Below, in pieces: positions 35,696 through 44,795 of a DNA stretch of 64,000 nucleotides. The number at the start of each line of letters is the position of its first letter. Positions within the stretch are counted from its first letter, which is position 1. The stretch is from assembly GCA_023395255.1 (NCBI GenBank), contig JAEWZN010000010.1, forward strand, positions 248,001 through 312,000, written 5' to 3'. The position numbers and the translations under genes are program-made. This DNA comes from Deferribacteres bacterium. Lineage in GTDB: Bacteria > Chrysiogenota > Deferribacteres > Deferribacterales > Geovibrionaceae. The notes beneath the pieces were generated by a model. It was not told where the DNA came from. It did no database searches and saw only the letters and a list, made by a program, of their open reading frames with translations.

Positions 35696-36223
35696 TTATT
35701 TAAGCCTTGCGGCAAGCCTTTGCGCATGTGCAAGCGCTTTGCTCTTTACCTCATCCTTATCTCCGGCAAAACCGGGTATATACATCATTCCGTTGGATGA
35801 TTCGCTCTCCTCCAGCTTGATCTGAGTGAGAGCCAGAGTCTGCTTAACAGGCAGCAGAAGCGCATCCGTAGTGGGGTTAACATACCCTTCTGCGGGAACT
35901 CCTGTGGTAAAGGAGAGTATAACGGGCTTCCCTTTCAGCTTGTCGCCTCCTTCGCCGTATGCGAAGCCGTATGTGAGCACTTCGTCTACCCACTGTTTGA
36001 GGAGCCACGGCAGGCTGTACCAGTTAAACGGAAACTGAAAAACTATTCTGTCGGCCTCTACAAGCTCCTTCTGTTCTGCCGCCACATCAAAATGGCCGTT
36101 TATCCTGTGTTCCGCAAGAGTTCTCACTTTTACATCAGGCAGTTTAGCCAGTTCCGCAACTATGGTCGCATTTGAGAATGACTGCTCAGGTGATGAATGT
36201 CCGTAAAGTACAAGTGTTTTCAT
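35696..36223 (-). CDS. NAD(P)H oxidoreductase, flavodoxin-like fold (KefF/YwrO/MdaB family)
   Basis: A 175-residue flavodoxin-fold protein. The flavin-loop GHSSPEQSFSNA (about 8-19), the NQO-family FQFPFNWYSLPWLLKQWVDEVL (residues about 62-83) and YGFAYGEGGDKLKGK (about 85-99) identify the NAD(P)H quinone reductase/KefF group. It probably reduces quinones or electrophiles in the cytosol. AAGGAGG precedes the start. A MarR-type gene lies 41 bases upstream on the same strand and may regulate it. A paralogue lies at 62228. Confidence 0.88.
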   Translation of the reverse strand: MKTLVLYGHSSPEQSFSNATIVAELAKLPDVKVRTLAEHRINGHFDVAAEQKELVEADRIVFQFPFNWYSLPWLLKQWVDEVLTYGFAYGEGGDKLKGKPVILSFTTGVPAEGYVNPTTDALLLPVKQTLALTQIKLEESESSNGMMYIPGFAGDKDEVKSKALAHAQRLAARLK

Positions 36224-36264
36224 GGTATCCTCCTTAAACCTTGTTCTTATTATTTGATAGAGAT

Positions 36265-36684
36265 TTATCTCATTTTCTCCGCTGCTTCGCCTATGAGCTG
36301 AGCCAGACCGTCAGCCTCATCTTTTCCTAATTTTTCGGAAAACAACTCATACAGTTTCAGCGATGCTTCGGTTATTTTTTTTGTCATTTCCCGCCCTTTG
36401 TCAGTGGCGTACATTTCGGCGTTTTTGCCGCATCTGTCTCTTGTTATGTAGCCTTTTCTCTCCAGACCATCCGCGAAACGGGTTATGGTGGAGGGGGCGA
36501 GTGCCAGCAGTTCAGCAGCCCTGGTGGGGCTTATGCCGGGTTCGTCTGCAGTCAGCATAAGGAGAAAAGCCTGCGAAGGGTGCATTCCGGTCTTTGAGAA
36601 ACACTCCTCGGCGAGCTTTGATATTTGCCTTGCAAATCCCATACTCGCAGCATAAAGACATTTTGTAGGCGTATGACCTTCCAT
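36265..36684 (-). CDS. MarR-family transcriptional regulator
   Basis: From the ATG at 36684 (AAGGAG upstream) the protein has 139 residues with a winged helix-turn-helix: ISPTRAAELLALAPSTITRF (about 50-69) then the wing LERKGYITRDRCGKNAE. Flanking helices form the MarR dimer region. It lies immediately upstream of the flavodoxin-fold oxidoreductase and likely controls it in response to phenolic or electrophilic compounds. Confidence 0.85.
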   Translation of the reverse strand: MEGHTPTKCLYAASMGFARQISKLAEECFSKTGMHPSQAFLLMLTADEPGISPTRAAELLALAPSTITRFADGLERKGYITRDRCGKNAEMYATDKGREMTKKITEASLKLYELFSEKLGKDEADGLAQLIGEAAEKMR

Positions 36685-37151
36685 TGCTTTCTCCTTGCTT
36701 GTACATACAAACATAATCCGTATGAGAAGTTCGTCAATGGGAAAAATGAGATAGAAAAGGTGTTGTACTTACATGATGTTTTTTTAATTTAAAATGTCTT
36801 AGTGATAAATATGCTATTTGGTTAGTTGAAGGAGATATTTTTTGAATAATTTACTAATTTGTGCTCCTTGGAGTGTATGGTGAATTAAATTTAAATATAT
36901 AAGTATTTTATAGCAGCAGACCCGGTGGGATTATTGTTTTTGAAAGCTTTTACAAAATCTTAAGTAGTGGTGCTTTCTGTTATAGGGCGAGGTGTGCTGG
37001 TTAAAAATTCCATATTGTTAGATATTTATAATCTTTAGGCTTTTATCAAGGTATATATTTGAGATTTTTTTTATGCTATTGCTTTAAAAGTATTGCAATA
37101 TGGTTTTAAGCCCTATATAACTATTTGTATGGCAAAACGAGGAGGCAGGGT
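36685..37151. other. AT-rich intergenic stretch
   Basis: About 465 bases that are strongly AT-rich. No open frame of useful length, hairpin or repeat stands out. It marks a change in composition from the MarR gene to the unknown gene at 37152. Confidence 0.5.
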
Positions 37152-37958
37152 ATGTCAAATGCTGAGAGTTCGGTTAATAAAAGGATCAAGAGTAAGGAAT
37201 ATCCTGCGTATAGTCTTCAAGAAACAATAGATTTTATTGATAAACTTAAAGGGTATCCTCTTGGGAAGCCTATTTCATATACTAACGCTGCTAAAGAAAT
37301 TAAAGTAAGCACAAACACTAAATCTTTTAAATATCTTTTGTCTTCTGCTCGACAATTTGGATTAATCGAAACTTCTCCTGGACAAAAACTAACGATTACA
37401 GAATGCGGTCAGAGTTTTCAATATCCAACGGATACTTTAGTGGCTAAAGAACTTAAATTAAAGTGCTTTAAACACCCTGTTCTTTATAAAGCGCTATTTG
37501 ACCTTTATGAAGAGAAATCTATCCCACCTCAAAATATACTTGAAAATGTACTAATTCAGGAGTGCGGAATAGCCCCTAATGCTACAGAAATTGCAGCTAG
37601 AGTTTTTCTTGAGACTGCTGAACAGGTTGGTGCAATAATATCTGGAATACTGACAACGAGCAATATCCCAAGCCACTCTAAAGAAGAGAAGACGGGAAGT
37701 CGGGTTTTAGCGCATGCTTCTGCTGTAACGACAAATATCAAACCCTACAGAGATGAAGAACATGACTCAACAAAAAAAATATTGGAAGAATTAGCTCCGA
37801 ATAATTCTTTGGAAATAAGAATTACTCTGGAGAAACAAAGAAAAATCATATTTTCTTACCCATCAGATCTCACTAGCAAAGAAGCAAAGAAAGCTGTAAA
37901 GATGATCCAAGTTGAACTTGAAGATATACTGCCGTTTAACTTTGATGATAATCAATAA
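37152..37958 (+). CDS. Protein of unknown function, probably transferred
   Basis: From the ATG at 37152 (GAGGAGGCAGGG upstream) the protein has 268 residues. Residues 15-90 look like a winged-helix pair (ETIDFIDKLKGYPLGKPISY, then SFKYLLSSARQFGLIETSPG and KLTITECGQSF), reminiscent of DNA-binding domains at the start of restriction or antiphage proteins. The C-terminal 60 residues are a short alpha/beta segment (LEIRITLEKQRKIIFSYPSD). I recognise no family. It is AT-rich relative to the surroundings and followed by a strong hairpin. Confidence 0.72.
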   Translation: MSNAESSVNKRIKSKEYPAYSLQETIDFIDKLKGYPLGKPISYTNAAKEIKVSTNTKSFKYLLSSARQFGLIETSPGQKLTITECGQSFQYPTDTLVAKELKLKCFKHPVLYKALFDLYEEKSIPPQNILENVLIQECGIAPNATEIAARVFLETAEQVGAIISGILTTSNIPSHSKEEKTGSRVLAHASAVTTNIKPYRDEEHDSTKKILEELAPNNSLEIRITLEKQRKIIFSYPSDLTSKEAKKAVKMIQVELEDILPFNFDDNQ

Positions 37959-37961
37959 AAG

Positions 37962-37991
37962 ACACCCCTTATGCGCAAACATAAGGGGTGT
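37962..37991 (+). terminator. Strong hairpin after the unknown gene
   Basis: ACACCCCTTATG pairs perfectly with CATAAGGGGTGT over 12 bp with a 6-base loop, starting three bases after the stop. It lacks a T run, but its position is that of a terminator. Confidence 0.7.
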
Positions 37992-38106
37992 ATGCGCCTG
38001 CAATCCCATACTGGTCCCGGAGCAGGCAGCTTGACGTATCGTAAGCACATAAAAGATACACTGTTTAGTGTAAAAGTCAAGTGGGCACTTTTGAAGGAGA
38101 CTTCAG

Positions 38107-38226
38107 ATGAGCTATGAAAAACGCCGTAAAGACGGCAAGAAACTCATTTTTAGATGGTATTTTCGTCACCCTGTGACAGGTAAAATCATCAGAGGGAAAA
38201 GGCCTATACCTATTTGGGTTGATTAA
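38107..38226 (+). CDS. Small protein of 39 residues
   Basis: An ATG with AAGGAG eight bases upstream opens a 39-codon frame encoding a basic peptide (MSYEKRRKDGKKLIFRWYFR, then HPVTGKIIRGKRPIPIWVD). The regular basic/aromatic pattern, good ribosome-binding site and immediate terminator suggest a real gene. No function is recognised; it resembles a short beta-hairpin, RNA- or DNA-binding-like. Confidence 0.55.
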   Translation: MSYEKRRKDGKKLIFRWYFRHPVTGKIIRGKRPIPIWVD

Positions 38227-38232
38227 ACAAAA

Positions 38233-38260
38233 GAAAGCCTCGGCAAAAGCCGAGGCTTTC
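38233..38260 (+). terminator. Terminator after the 39-residue gene
   Basis: GAAAGCCTCGGC and GCCGAGGCTTTC form a perfect 12-bp stem with an AAAA loop, six bases after the stop. Either strand could use it. The following 240 bases to smpB show nothing else. Confidence 0.85.
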
Positions 38261-38503
38261 TAATATTAGATGGCATGCATTGAAGAATCTTTCTGATTGA
38301 TTGATGAATTACATGCAACGTGTTGGAGCGCAGAAACATGAGTGTATGAAAGCTTTTAATATAGTATTCACAGAACATGCGAGCGCATGAAAGATACGCT
38401 TATTATATTTGTCAGATTCAAAACAATACTCTAGAATATAATGTAAATAAATATGGTATATTGAATAGGTTTGGGCGCTAAACAAGCCGTTTCTTTAATA
38501 GTT

Positions 38504-38950
38504 TTATCTGATCTTGAGTTCTCTGCCGAGTTCCCTTTGCAGGTCGCGTTCTTTGATAACCTGCCGCTTATCGTGGCTTTTTTTGCCTTTAACGAGCGCT
38601 ATTTCTGCCTTGATAAGGTTGCGGGAGTTGAGATAGATGCTTAAGGGAACCACAGAGAGCCCCTTTTCATTCATCTTGCCGATGAGACGTGTAATTTCTT
38701 TCTTATGAAGCAGCAGCTTGCGTGAGCGTGTAGGCTCATGGTTAGCAATGTTCCCCTGTTTATACTCGGAGATATGGCAGTTGATCAGGTGCATTTCTTC
38801 ACCGATGATTTTTACGAAAGAGTCCTTGAGGTTTACATTTCCGCCCTTTGCTGATTTGACCTCAGTTCCCTGAAGAACGAGACCCGCCTCAAACTTCTCA
38901 ATTATCTCGTAGTCAAAAAATGCTTTTTTGTTTGTAGCTAAATTTGCCAT
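38504..38950 (-). CDS. smpB: SsrA-binding protein SmpB
   Basis: The 148-residue protein has the whole SmpB pattern: NKKAFFDYEIIEKFEAGLVL (residues 6-25), LQGTEVKSAK, GNVNLKDSFV, NHEPTRSRKLLLHKKE (about 70-85) and the basic C-terminal tail with KGKKSHDKRQVIKERD. It binds tmRNA and brings it to stalled ribosomes. Normal length. It is on the same strand as ssrA but separated by about 3 kb of mostly accessory genes. Confidence 0.97.
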   Translation of the reverse strand: MANLATNKKAFFDYEIIEKFEAGLVLQGTEVKSAKGGNVNLKDSFVKIIGEEMHLINCHISEYKQGNIANHEPTRSRKLLLHKKEITRLIGKMNEKGLSVVPLSIYLNSRNLIKAEIALVKGKKSHDKRQVIKERDLQRELGRELKIR

Positions 38951-39082
38951 TCCTGTTTTCTCCGCAGGTCAATAAATTATTATCCGGCGAACAAAAATAC
39001 AAGAGGAAAGATTGTTATTTGTTAAAATAATAGTTACAATATAGGAATTATTTTTTTTGAATTATTATTTGAAGGTGCATAA

Positions 39083-41827
39083 ATGTCCGCTTTTAAATAT
39101 AGCGCTTCGCTGCTCAGTTTATTTGCCTCCCTCTCCACCGCGATGATTTTTTCCGCGGTTGTCATGTATTTTGTGAACGCCAACTCCAAGAACGATTACA
39201 TAGAACGTGCTGCTCTGCTGGAAAAAAGGTTTGTGGAAAACAGTCAGGAAGAAGTGAAGAACGAAGTTGAACGGATGATAAAGCGAATGGATGCCATAAG
39301 GGAAAACAACATGGAGCGGAAAAAGTCCTCTGTCGCGCTTAAGGTTTCCTCAGCGGCGGAATATGTCAGTCTGAGCCTCTCCCGCGGCGGTTCATACAGA
39401 AGTGCGGACTTCGGCAGGATGATCTCCGCTTTCAAAGGCGCGGATGATTCAGACCGTTTCTTCATAGTGGCAGAAGACGGAAAAGTAATTTACCACGAAG
39501 AGGATAAAAGCTTCATCGGCAGGAACATAATGGAGATCCTCAAGGGCGGATCGGAGATGAAAGCAATTCTCTCCGAATTAAGGGACAATGGGGGCGGATT
39601 CGGCTCATACATGCTTCAGGATAACTTATCCAGCAGCGGCGGCAGAAAGATTGGCTATGTGCAGAAGCTGAAAGACTCCCCTCTGTTTATAGGAAGCTCT
39701 TTTACTGTGGAGAGTGCGGAGGAGGAGGCTAAGGAGAGGGTTAAGAACTCCATCCGCCGTGAGCGCTACGGTAGAGACGGCGTTGGTTACTTCTGGGTAA
39801 ATACCATGGATTTTCAGGCGGTTGTGCATCCTGTCACTCCTGAGCTTGAAGGGAAAAATCTGAAAAATATGCGCTCAAGGGACGGGCAGTACATTTTTCA
39901 GGAAATAGATAAAATAGTGAAGAGCGGCGGCGGATTTGTGGAATACTTCTGGCCAAGGCCGGACACAGTGATCCCTGAACGGAAAATGACCTATGTCACA
40001 GAGTACAAGCCGTGGGGCTGGGTTATAGGCACAGGTTTTTATTTCAGCGACCTCGAAAAACAGCTTGAAGAGGAGCGCCAGCTTATAGAAAAGCTTGTTA
40101 AGGCTGACCTGGCAGAGGTTAAGAGGGTGATTTCATATCTCTTCATAGCGGTGATAATCTCCGGCATATTGATTTACAGGATGATCCGCAGGCTTGAAAG
40201 AAAGCAGGAGGGGCACAGGAACCTCCTTGAACAGTACAAATCTATTCTTGATAAAAGCTCGGTGGTAACAATAACCGATGAGTTCGGCGTTATGACATAT
40301 GTTAATGATAAATTCTGCGAAATAAGCGGCTACAGCAGGGATGAGCTGATCGGCAACAGGCATAACATAATCAAACACCCCACAACACCCATAGAAAACT
40401 TCAAGGATCTCTGGGGAACAATAACCAAGGGCAGGGTGTGGAAAGGTGTACTGAGAAACAGAAGAAAAGACGGGGAAAGCTTTTACATAAGCGCGACAAT
40501 AGCGCCCATCCTTAACGAATCAGGCGAAGTTATCGAATATATCGCCTGCGCCAATGACATTACCGAGCTTGTGGAAAACCGCAACAGGATTGAGGAGCTT
40601 TTCAACAGCGACAGCCTTACGGGGCTGGGAAGCAGGGTCAAACTTATAAACGATGCCGAACCGATCGAATACCCTGTGCTTGCCATTCTGGATATAAGGG
40701 GCTTCAAACAGATAAACGAGTTTTTCGGCAACCATTTTGCCGACCGTATCCTGATAGAAACCGCCAGAGAGTTTGTGGCTTGCCCGGCGCTTTCCGGCTA
40801 CTCTGTTTACAGGCTGCACTCAGACAAGTTCGGAATACTGGCCGACAATGCGGATATACTCGTGTTTAAGGAGAAGATAGCCTCCGCCATGCGCAGGGTG
40901 GGTTCCATTCTTCAGGAACGCCACGGTGAGGATAAGATGATTTACTTCACTGCGGGGATAGCCGCGGATAAGGATAATCTTCTGGCGTATGCTGACATGG
41001 CACTGAACGGAGCAAAAAAGCTCAAACAGGATATTCTTGTTTATTCTCAGGCTGATAACAGGATCATTGCCGATTTTGAGGAAAACCTTGAGATAATCCG
41101 AAAGGTTTCTGATGCGCTGAAAAATGACCGAGTAACAGCCTATTATCAGCCGATAATAGACCTTAAGAGCGGGGACAGTGAAAAGTATGAATGCCTTATG
41201 AGGATAATTGACGAGAACGGAGATGTGATAAGCCCTGCGAAGTTTCTTGACATATCCAAGAAAACCAATATGTACCCAAGGCTTACAGCCCGCGTGATAG
41301 AAAAGTCCGTTGCTGTGTTCAAGAACCTGCCGTACCAGTTTTCCATAAATCTGTCCGTTGAGGATATTTTCGACCGCGATACCATGGACTATCTCTTCAC
41401 TGTGGCAAAAAACAACGGCGTGCTGGGTAGACTTGTTATTGAGATTGTTGAGTCTCAGGAGCTTGTAAATATAGATGAAACAAACAGAATATTCGAAAAA
41501 TTCAAATCAGGCGGGGCGAAGATCTCCATAGATGACTTCGGTGCGGGCTTTTCAAACTTTGACTATCTCATGAACATCCGGGCGGATTACCTTAAGATAG
41601 ATGCATCAATAGTTAAGAGAGTTGAGGAGGATGAAGCTTCCAGAGAGATAATAGCCTCCATAGTTTCTCTTGCCAGACATTCCGGCATGAAGACTGTTGC
41701 GGAGTTTATTTTCAACGAGACAATAGCCCGTGAAATAACGCTTCTCGGTGTGGATTACGGTCAGGGATATTTTTACGGCAAGCCGGAGGAAAAGCCTGTT
41801 TTTATCTCGCAACCACCTGTTGTATAA
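39083..41827 (+). CDS. Cache-PAS-GGDEF-EAL membrane protein, probable c-di-GMP phosphodiesterase
   Basis: The 914-residue protein has a membrane helix (about 10-32), a periplasmic double-Cache region (about 35-335, including YGRDGVGYFWVNTMD), a second helix (about 350), a PAS domain (about 385-500, VTITDEFGVMTYVNDKF), GGDEF (about 505-660) and EAL (about 670-910). The GGDEF signature is degenerate (RLHSDKFGILA). The EAL domain keeps its metal and catalytic residues: YECLMRI for EALxR, INLS, EIVES, DDFGAG, LKID, VAEF and GYGQGYFYGKP-like GQGYFYGKP. It should therefore degrade rather than make c-di-GMP, tuned by a periplasmic ligand. Confidence 0.88.
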   Translation: MSAFKYSASLLSLFASLSTAMIFSAVVMYFVNANSKNDYIERAALLEKRFVENSQEEVKNEVERMIKRMDAIRENNMERKKSSVALKVSSAAEYVSLSLSRGGSYRSADFGRMISAFKGADDSDRFFIVAEDGKVIYHEEDKSFIGRNIMEILKGGSEMKAILSELRDNGGGFGSYMLQDNLSSSGGRKIGYVQKLKDSPLFIGSSFTVESAEEEAKERVKNSIRRERYGRDGVGYFWVNTMDFQAVVHPVTPELEGKNLKNMRSRDGQYIFQEIDKIVKSGGGFVEYFWPRPDTVIPERKMTYVTEYKPWGWVIGTGFYFSDLEKQLEEERQLIEKLVKADLAEVKRVISYLFIAVIISGILIYRMIRRLERKQEGHRNLLEQYKSILDKSSVVTITDEFGVMTYVNDKFCEISGYSRDELIGNRHNIIKHPTTPIENFKDLWGTITKGRVWKGVLRNRRKDGESFYISATIAPILNESGEVIEYIACANDITELVENRNRIEELFNSDSLTGLGSRVKLINDAEPIEYPVLAILDIRGFKQINEFFGNHFADRILIETAREFVACPALSGYSVYRLHSDKFGILADNADILVFKEKIASAMRRVGSILQERHGEDKMIYFTAGIAADKDNLLAYADMALNGAKKLKQDILVYSQADNRIIADFEENLEIIRKVSDALKNDRVTAYYQPIIDLKSGDSEKYECLMRIIDENGDVISPAKFLDISKKTNMYPRLTARVIEKSVAVFKNLPYQFSINLSVEDIFDRDTMDYLFTVAKNNGVLGRLVIEIVESQELVNIDETNRIFEKFKSGGAKISIDDFGAGFSNFDYLMNIRADYLKIDASIVKRVEEDEASREIIASIVSLARHSGMKTVAEFIFNETIAREITLLGVDYGQGYFYGKPEEKPVFISQPPVV

Positions 41828-41933
41828 CGGATTTGAAAAACATTAAAAATTTTCTCAGAATAAAGATTGTGTTCGTTTTCGTCTTGTTGTAAAACTGATT
41901 ATTATCAAATTCAATACTGGACAGGGAATATCC

Positions 41934-42359
41934 ATGATTAAAAAGGGGAACGGTTTTATCACTGGAATAGAGTTTATGGATCAGCAGCACAGCTTTTTTG
42001 TCGCCGCCATGAACCGTCTGCTTGAAGCCATGAAAAACGGCGAGGGCAAGGAAGAAATCCGTAAAACCATGCGTTTTATTGAGCTTCATATACTCAAATA
42101 TCTTCCGAGGGAAGAGGAGTTCATGCGCGAAAACAACTATCACGACATGGAGTTCCACATCATTCAGCACAAAAAATTCAAGTCCGATTTTGAGGAGATA
42201 AAAGACATCTACTTCTCAAAAGGCTACTCTGTCTCCCTTCCTTTGACTCTTCAGAGAAAAATGCAGGACTGGCTTGCGCACCACATAAGCAAGACTGACA
42301 GTATTCTGGGGGATTATGTCAATTCCGTTAACAGAGCAGGCGGAGGAACCGCAGGCTGA
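41934..42359 (+). CDS. Bacteriohemerythrin
   Basis: A 141-residue four-helix hemerythrin. The di-iron ligands are visible in order: MDQQHSFF (histidine about 20), ELHILKYLPREEEFM (histidine and glutamate about 54-62), FHIIQHKKF (about 78-82) and HHISKTD near 122. It binds oxygen reversibly, probably delivering or sensing it in an anaerobe. It follows the EAL gene by 106 bases, so a shared oxygen-signalling role is possible but unproven. Confidence 0.93.
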   Translation: MIKKGNGFITGIEFMDQQHSFFVAAMNRLLEAMKNGEGKEEIRKTMRFIELHILKYLPREEEFMRENNYHDMEFHIIQHKKFKSDFEEIKDIYFSKGYSVSLPLTLQRKMQDWLAHHISKTDSILGDYVNSVNRAGGGTAG

Positions 42360-42370
42360 TATAATAACAG

Positions 42371-42395
42371 CGCGCCCACCGGGTTCGCGGGCGCG
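42371..42395 (-). terminator. Hairpin at the end of the zinc-ribbon gene
   Basis: CGCGCCC and GGGCGCG form a GC-rich 7-bp stem between the convergent hemerythrin and zinc-ribbon genes. No long T run is present. Confidence 0.5.
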
Positions 42396-42407
42396 GCTCT
42401 GATCTTT

Positions 42408-42659
42408 CTATTTACCCGCTGCGGCAGGGCAGGAGGCGCACTTAGGCGAAGCTGAATCTGCTGATGCGCATGACGGACTTTTTGAATACCCCTGATCATG
42501 CCATCCGCCGCCTTTAAGCTGAAAACCGCTCACGGACATGATCCTTTCCGCCTCACCTTTACAGGCAGGGCATTCCTTTACTTTCTCAACGCTTGTGATG
42601 CTTTCCATCATCTCTGTAACTTTTCCGCATGACTTGCATCTGTACTCGTAAATAGGCAT
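42408..42659 (-). CDS. FmdB-family zinc ribbon protein
   Basis: From the ATG at 42659 the 83-residue protein starts MPIYEYRCKSCGK and continues with CPACKGEAERIMSVSGFQLKG (about 36-56), the classical FmdB zinc-ribbon pattern of two CXXC pairs. A cysteine/serine-rich tail follows. The family is thought regulatory, but its function is not established. The frame is open further upstream; AAGGTG before 42659 and the family start support this ATG. Confidence 0.85.
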   Translation of the reverse strand: MPIYEYRCKSCGKVTEMMESITSVEKVKECPACKGEAERIMSVSGFQLKGGGWHDQGYSKSPSCASADSASPKCASCPAAAGK

Positions 42660-42821
42660 TTCTGTCACCTTCACAAAAGTTTCAGGGCACTTTTCAGCGC
42701 CCGGATTTTTATTCTTCCGAAACAAAATGAATATTACCGTATGATGAAAAAATCAAGCTTTTATCTCCGGAAATACTAATTATTCATTGTACAGACGCTA
42801 AAAAAATATAGAATAACTTTC

Positions 42822-44795
42822 ATGGGTTTTAAACTTAATTCCGATTATCTTCCGGCGGGAGATCAGCCCGCCGCCATAGACCAGCTTACTGAGAACTTCC
42901 GCGACGGTGCGGATGCTCAGGTTCTTCTGGGTGTTACCGGTTCCGGCAAGACGTACACAATGGCCAATGTTATCCAGCGTCTTAATGTTCCAGCGCTGAT
43001 AATAGCACACAATAAGACTCTGGCGGCACAGCTTTACGGCGAGTTTAAGAAATTTTTCCCCGAAAACGCCGTTGAGTATTTTGTCAGTTATTACGACTAT
43101 TACCAGCCGGAAGCCTATGTCCCCTCCAGTGATACATACATCGAGAAGGATTCCTCAATCAATGAGGAGATAGACAAGCTCCGCCACTCCGCCACAAGAA
43201 GCCTGCTTGAAAGGCGCGATGTAATAATCGTCGCCAGTGTTTCCTGCATATACGGTCTCGGTTCGCCGGAGGCCTACAGCGGGATGCTTGTTGTTCTTGA
43301 AACAGGCGAGCCCGCCGACATGGAAGATGTGCTGGAGAAGCTTGTGGAGATCCAGTACGAGCGCAATGACTATGACTTCCACAGGGGAACATACCGCCTT
43401 AAGGGGGACACCCTAGAGGTTTTCCCCGCCCATGAGGACTCGGTGGCTTACCGCATAGAGTTTTTCGGGGATGAGGTGGACAGGCTCTCTGAGTTTGATC
43501 CCGTTACCGGAAAAACCATAAGGGAGCGCCCGAAGCTTGCCGTTTATCCCGCCACGCATTATGTGACCCATAAAATAACGAGGGAAGATGCGGTAAAGAA
43601 CATAAGAAACGAACTTCTGGAGCGCTGTCGTTTTCTTGAAGAGAACAACCGCCTCCTTGAAGCGCAGAGGCTTACCCAGCGCACTATGTATGACATAGAG
43701 ATGATAATGGAGACGGGCTACTGCAACGGCATAGAGAACTATTCCCGTTTTTTTGAAGGGCGCACAACCGGCGAGGCTCCGCCGACTCTGCTGAGCTATC
43801 TGCCGAAGGATGCCCTTGTCATCATAGACGAATCGCATATAACCGTTCCGCAGATACGCGGCATGTACAACGGCGACAGATCGCGCAAGACCACCCTGGT
43901 GGAGTTCGGCTTCCGCCTTCCTGCTGCTCTGGACAACCGTCCGCTTAAGTTTGAAGAGTTCCGCAGTGCGGTAAACCGTGTCATGTACGTGAGCGCCACT
44001 CCGGCGGACTATGAACTTAATGATTCAAAAGGGATAGTTGCGGAGCAGATAATCCGCCCCACAGGGCTCATCGACCCTGTGATTGAGCTTCGCTCCGCCA
44101 AAACACAGGTGGACGACCTTCTGGCGGAGATTCAGAAGATAACCGCTAACGGTGAGCGTGTGCTTGTCACCACCCTGACGAAGCGTATGGCCGAAGAGCT
44201 CACGAAATATTATCAGGAAGTAGGAGTCCGTGTGGAATACCTGCACTCCGAGATAGACACTCTGGAGAGGATCAAGATTATCCGCAACCTTCGTCTGGGC
44301 AAGTTTGATGTTCTGGTGGGAATAAACCTGCTGAGAGAAGGGCTTGACATACCGGAGGTAAGCCTAGTGGCAGTACTTGATGCGGACAGGGAAGGCTTTC
44401 TGCGTTCCGAGCGCTCCCTGATACAGACCATAGGCCGTGCCGCAAGAAACGTGAACGGCAGAGCTATCTTCTATGCGGACAGGATAACCCCCAGCATGCA
44501 GTCCGCCATGGAGGAGACCGAACGCAGAAGGCAGAAGCAGCTTGCCTATAACGAGGAGCACGGCATAACCCCCGAAACCATACGGAACGAAATCTCCGAT
44601 ATAATGGAAAGCATCTACGAAAAAGACTACGTAACTGTTGATCTGCCTGATGAGGATGGTATAAGATTGACGGGCAATAAAGAGAAAGACATAGCCGAAC
44701 TTAAGAAAAAAATGCAGGAATACGCAGAGGCATTGGAGTTTGAAAAAGCGGCTAAGCTCCGCGACATGCTCTTTGAGTACAGTGTGAAAAAATGA
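42822..44795 (+). CDS. uvrB: Excinuclease ABC subunit B
   Basis: The 657-residue DNA damage recognition helicase-like subunit. It has Walker [13 protein letters not shown] (about 38-49), the beta-hairpin region [20 protein letters not shown] (about 93-112), DEAD-like IIDESH (about 333), VSATPADYE, motif [11 protein letters not shown] (about 540) and a C-terminal UVR motif with [20 protein letters not shown] (about 630-650). Length and order match UvrB exactly. It overlaps the next gene by four bases. Confidence 0.98.
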   Translation: MGFKLNSDYLPAGDQPAAIDQLTENFRDGADAQVLLGVTGSGKTYTMANVIQRLNVPALIIAHNKTLAAQLYGEFKKFFPENAVEYFVSYYDYYQPEAYVPSSDTYIEKDSSINEEIDKLRHSATRSLLERRDVIIVASVSCIYGLGSPEAYSGMLVVLETGEPADMEDVLEKLVEIQYERNDYDFHRGTYRLKGDTLEVFPAHEDSVAYRIEFFGDEVDRLSEFDPVTGKTIRERPKLAVYPATHYVTHKITREDAVKNIRNELLERCRFLEENNRLLEAQRLTQRTMYDIEMIMETGYCNGIENYSRFFEGRTTGEAPPTLLSYLPKDALVIIDESHITVPQIRGMYNGDRSRKTTLVEFGFRLPAALDNRPLKFEEFRSAVNRVMYVSATPADYELNDSKGIVAEQIIRPTGLIDPVIELRSAKTQVDDLLAEIQKITANGERVLVTTLTKRMAEELTKYYQEVGVRVEYLHSEIDTLERIKIIRNLRLGKFDVLVGINLLREGLDIPEVSLVAVLDADREGFLRSERSLIQTIGRAARNVNGRAIFYADRITPSMQSAMEETERRRQKQLAYNEEHGITPETIRNEISDIMESIYEKDYVTVDLPDEDGIRLTGNKEKDIAELKKKMQEYAEALEFEKAAKLRDMLFEYSVKK

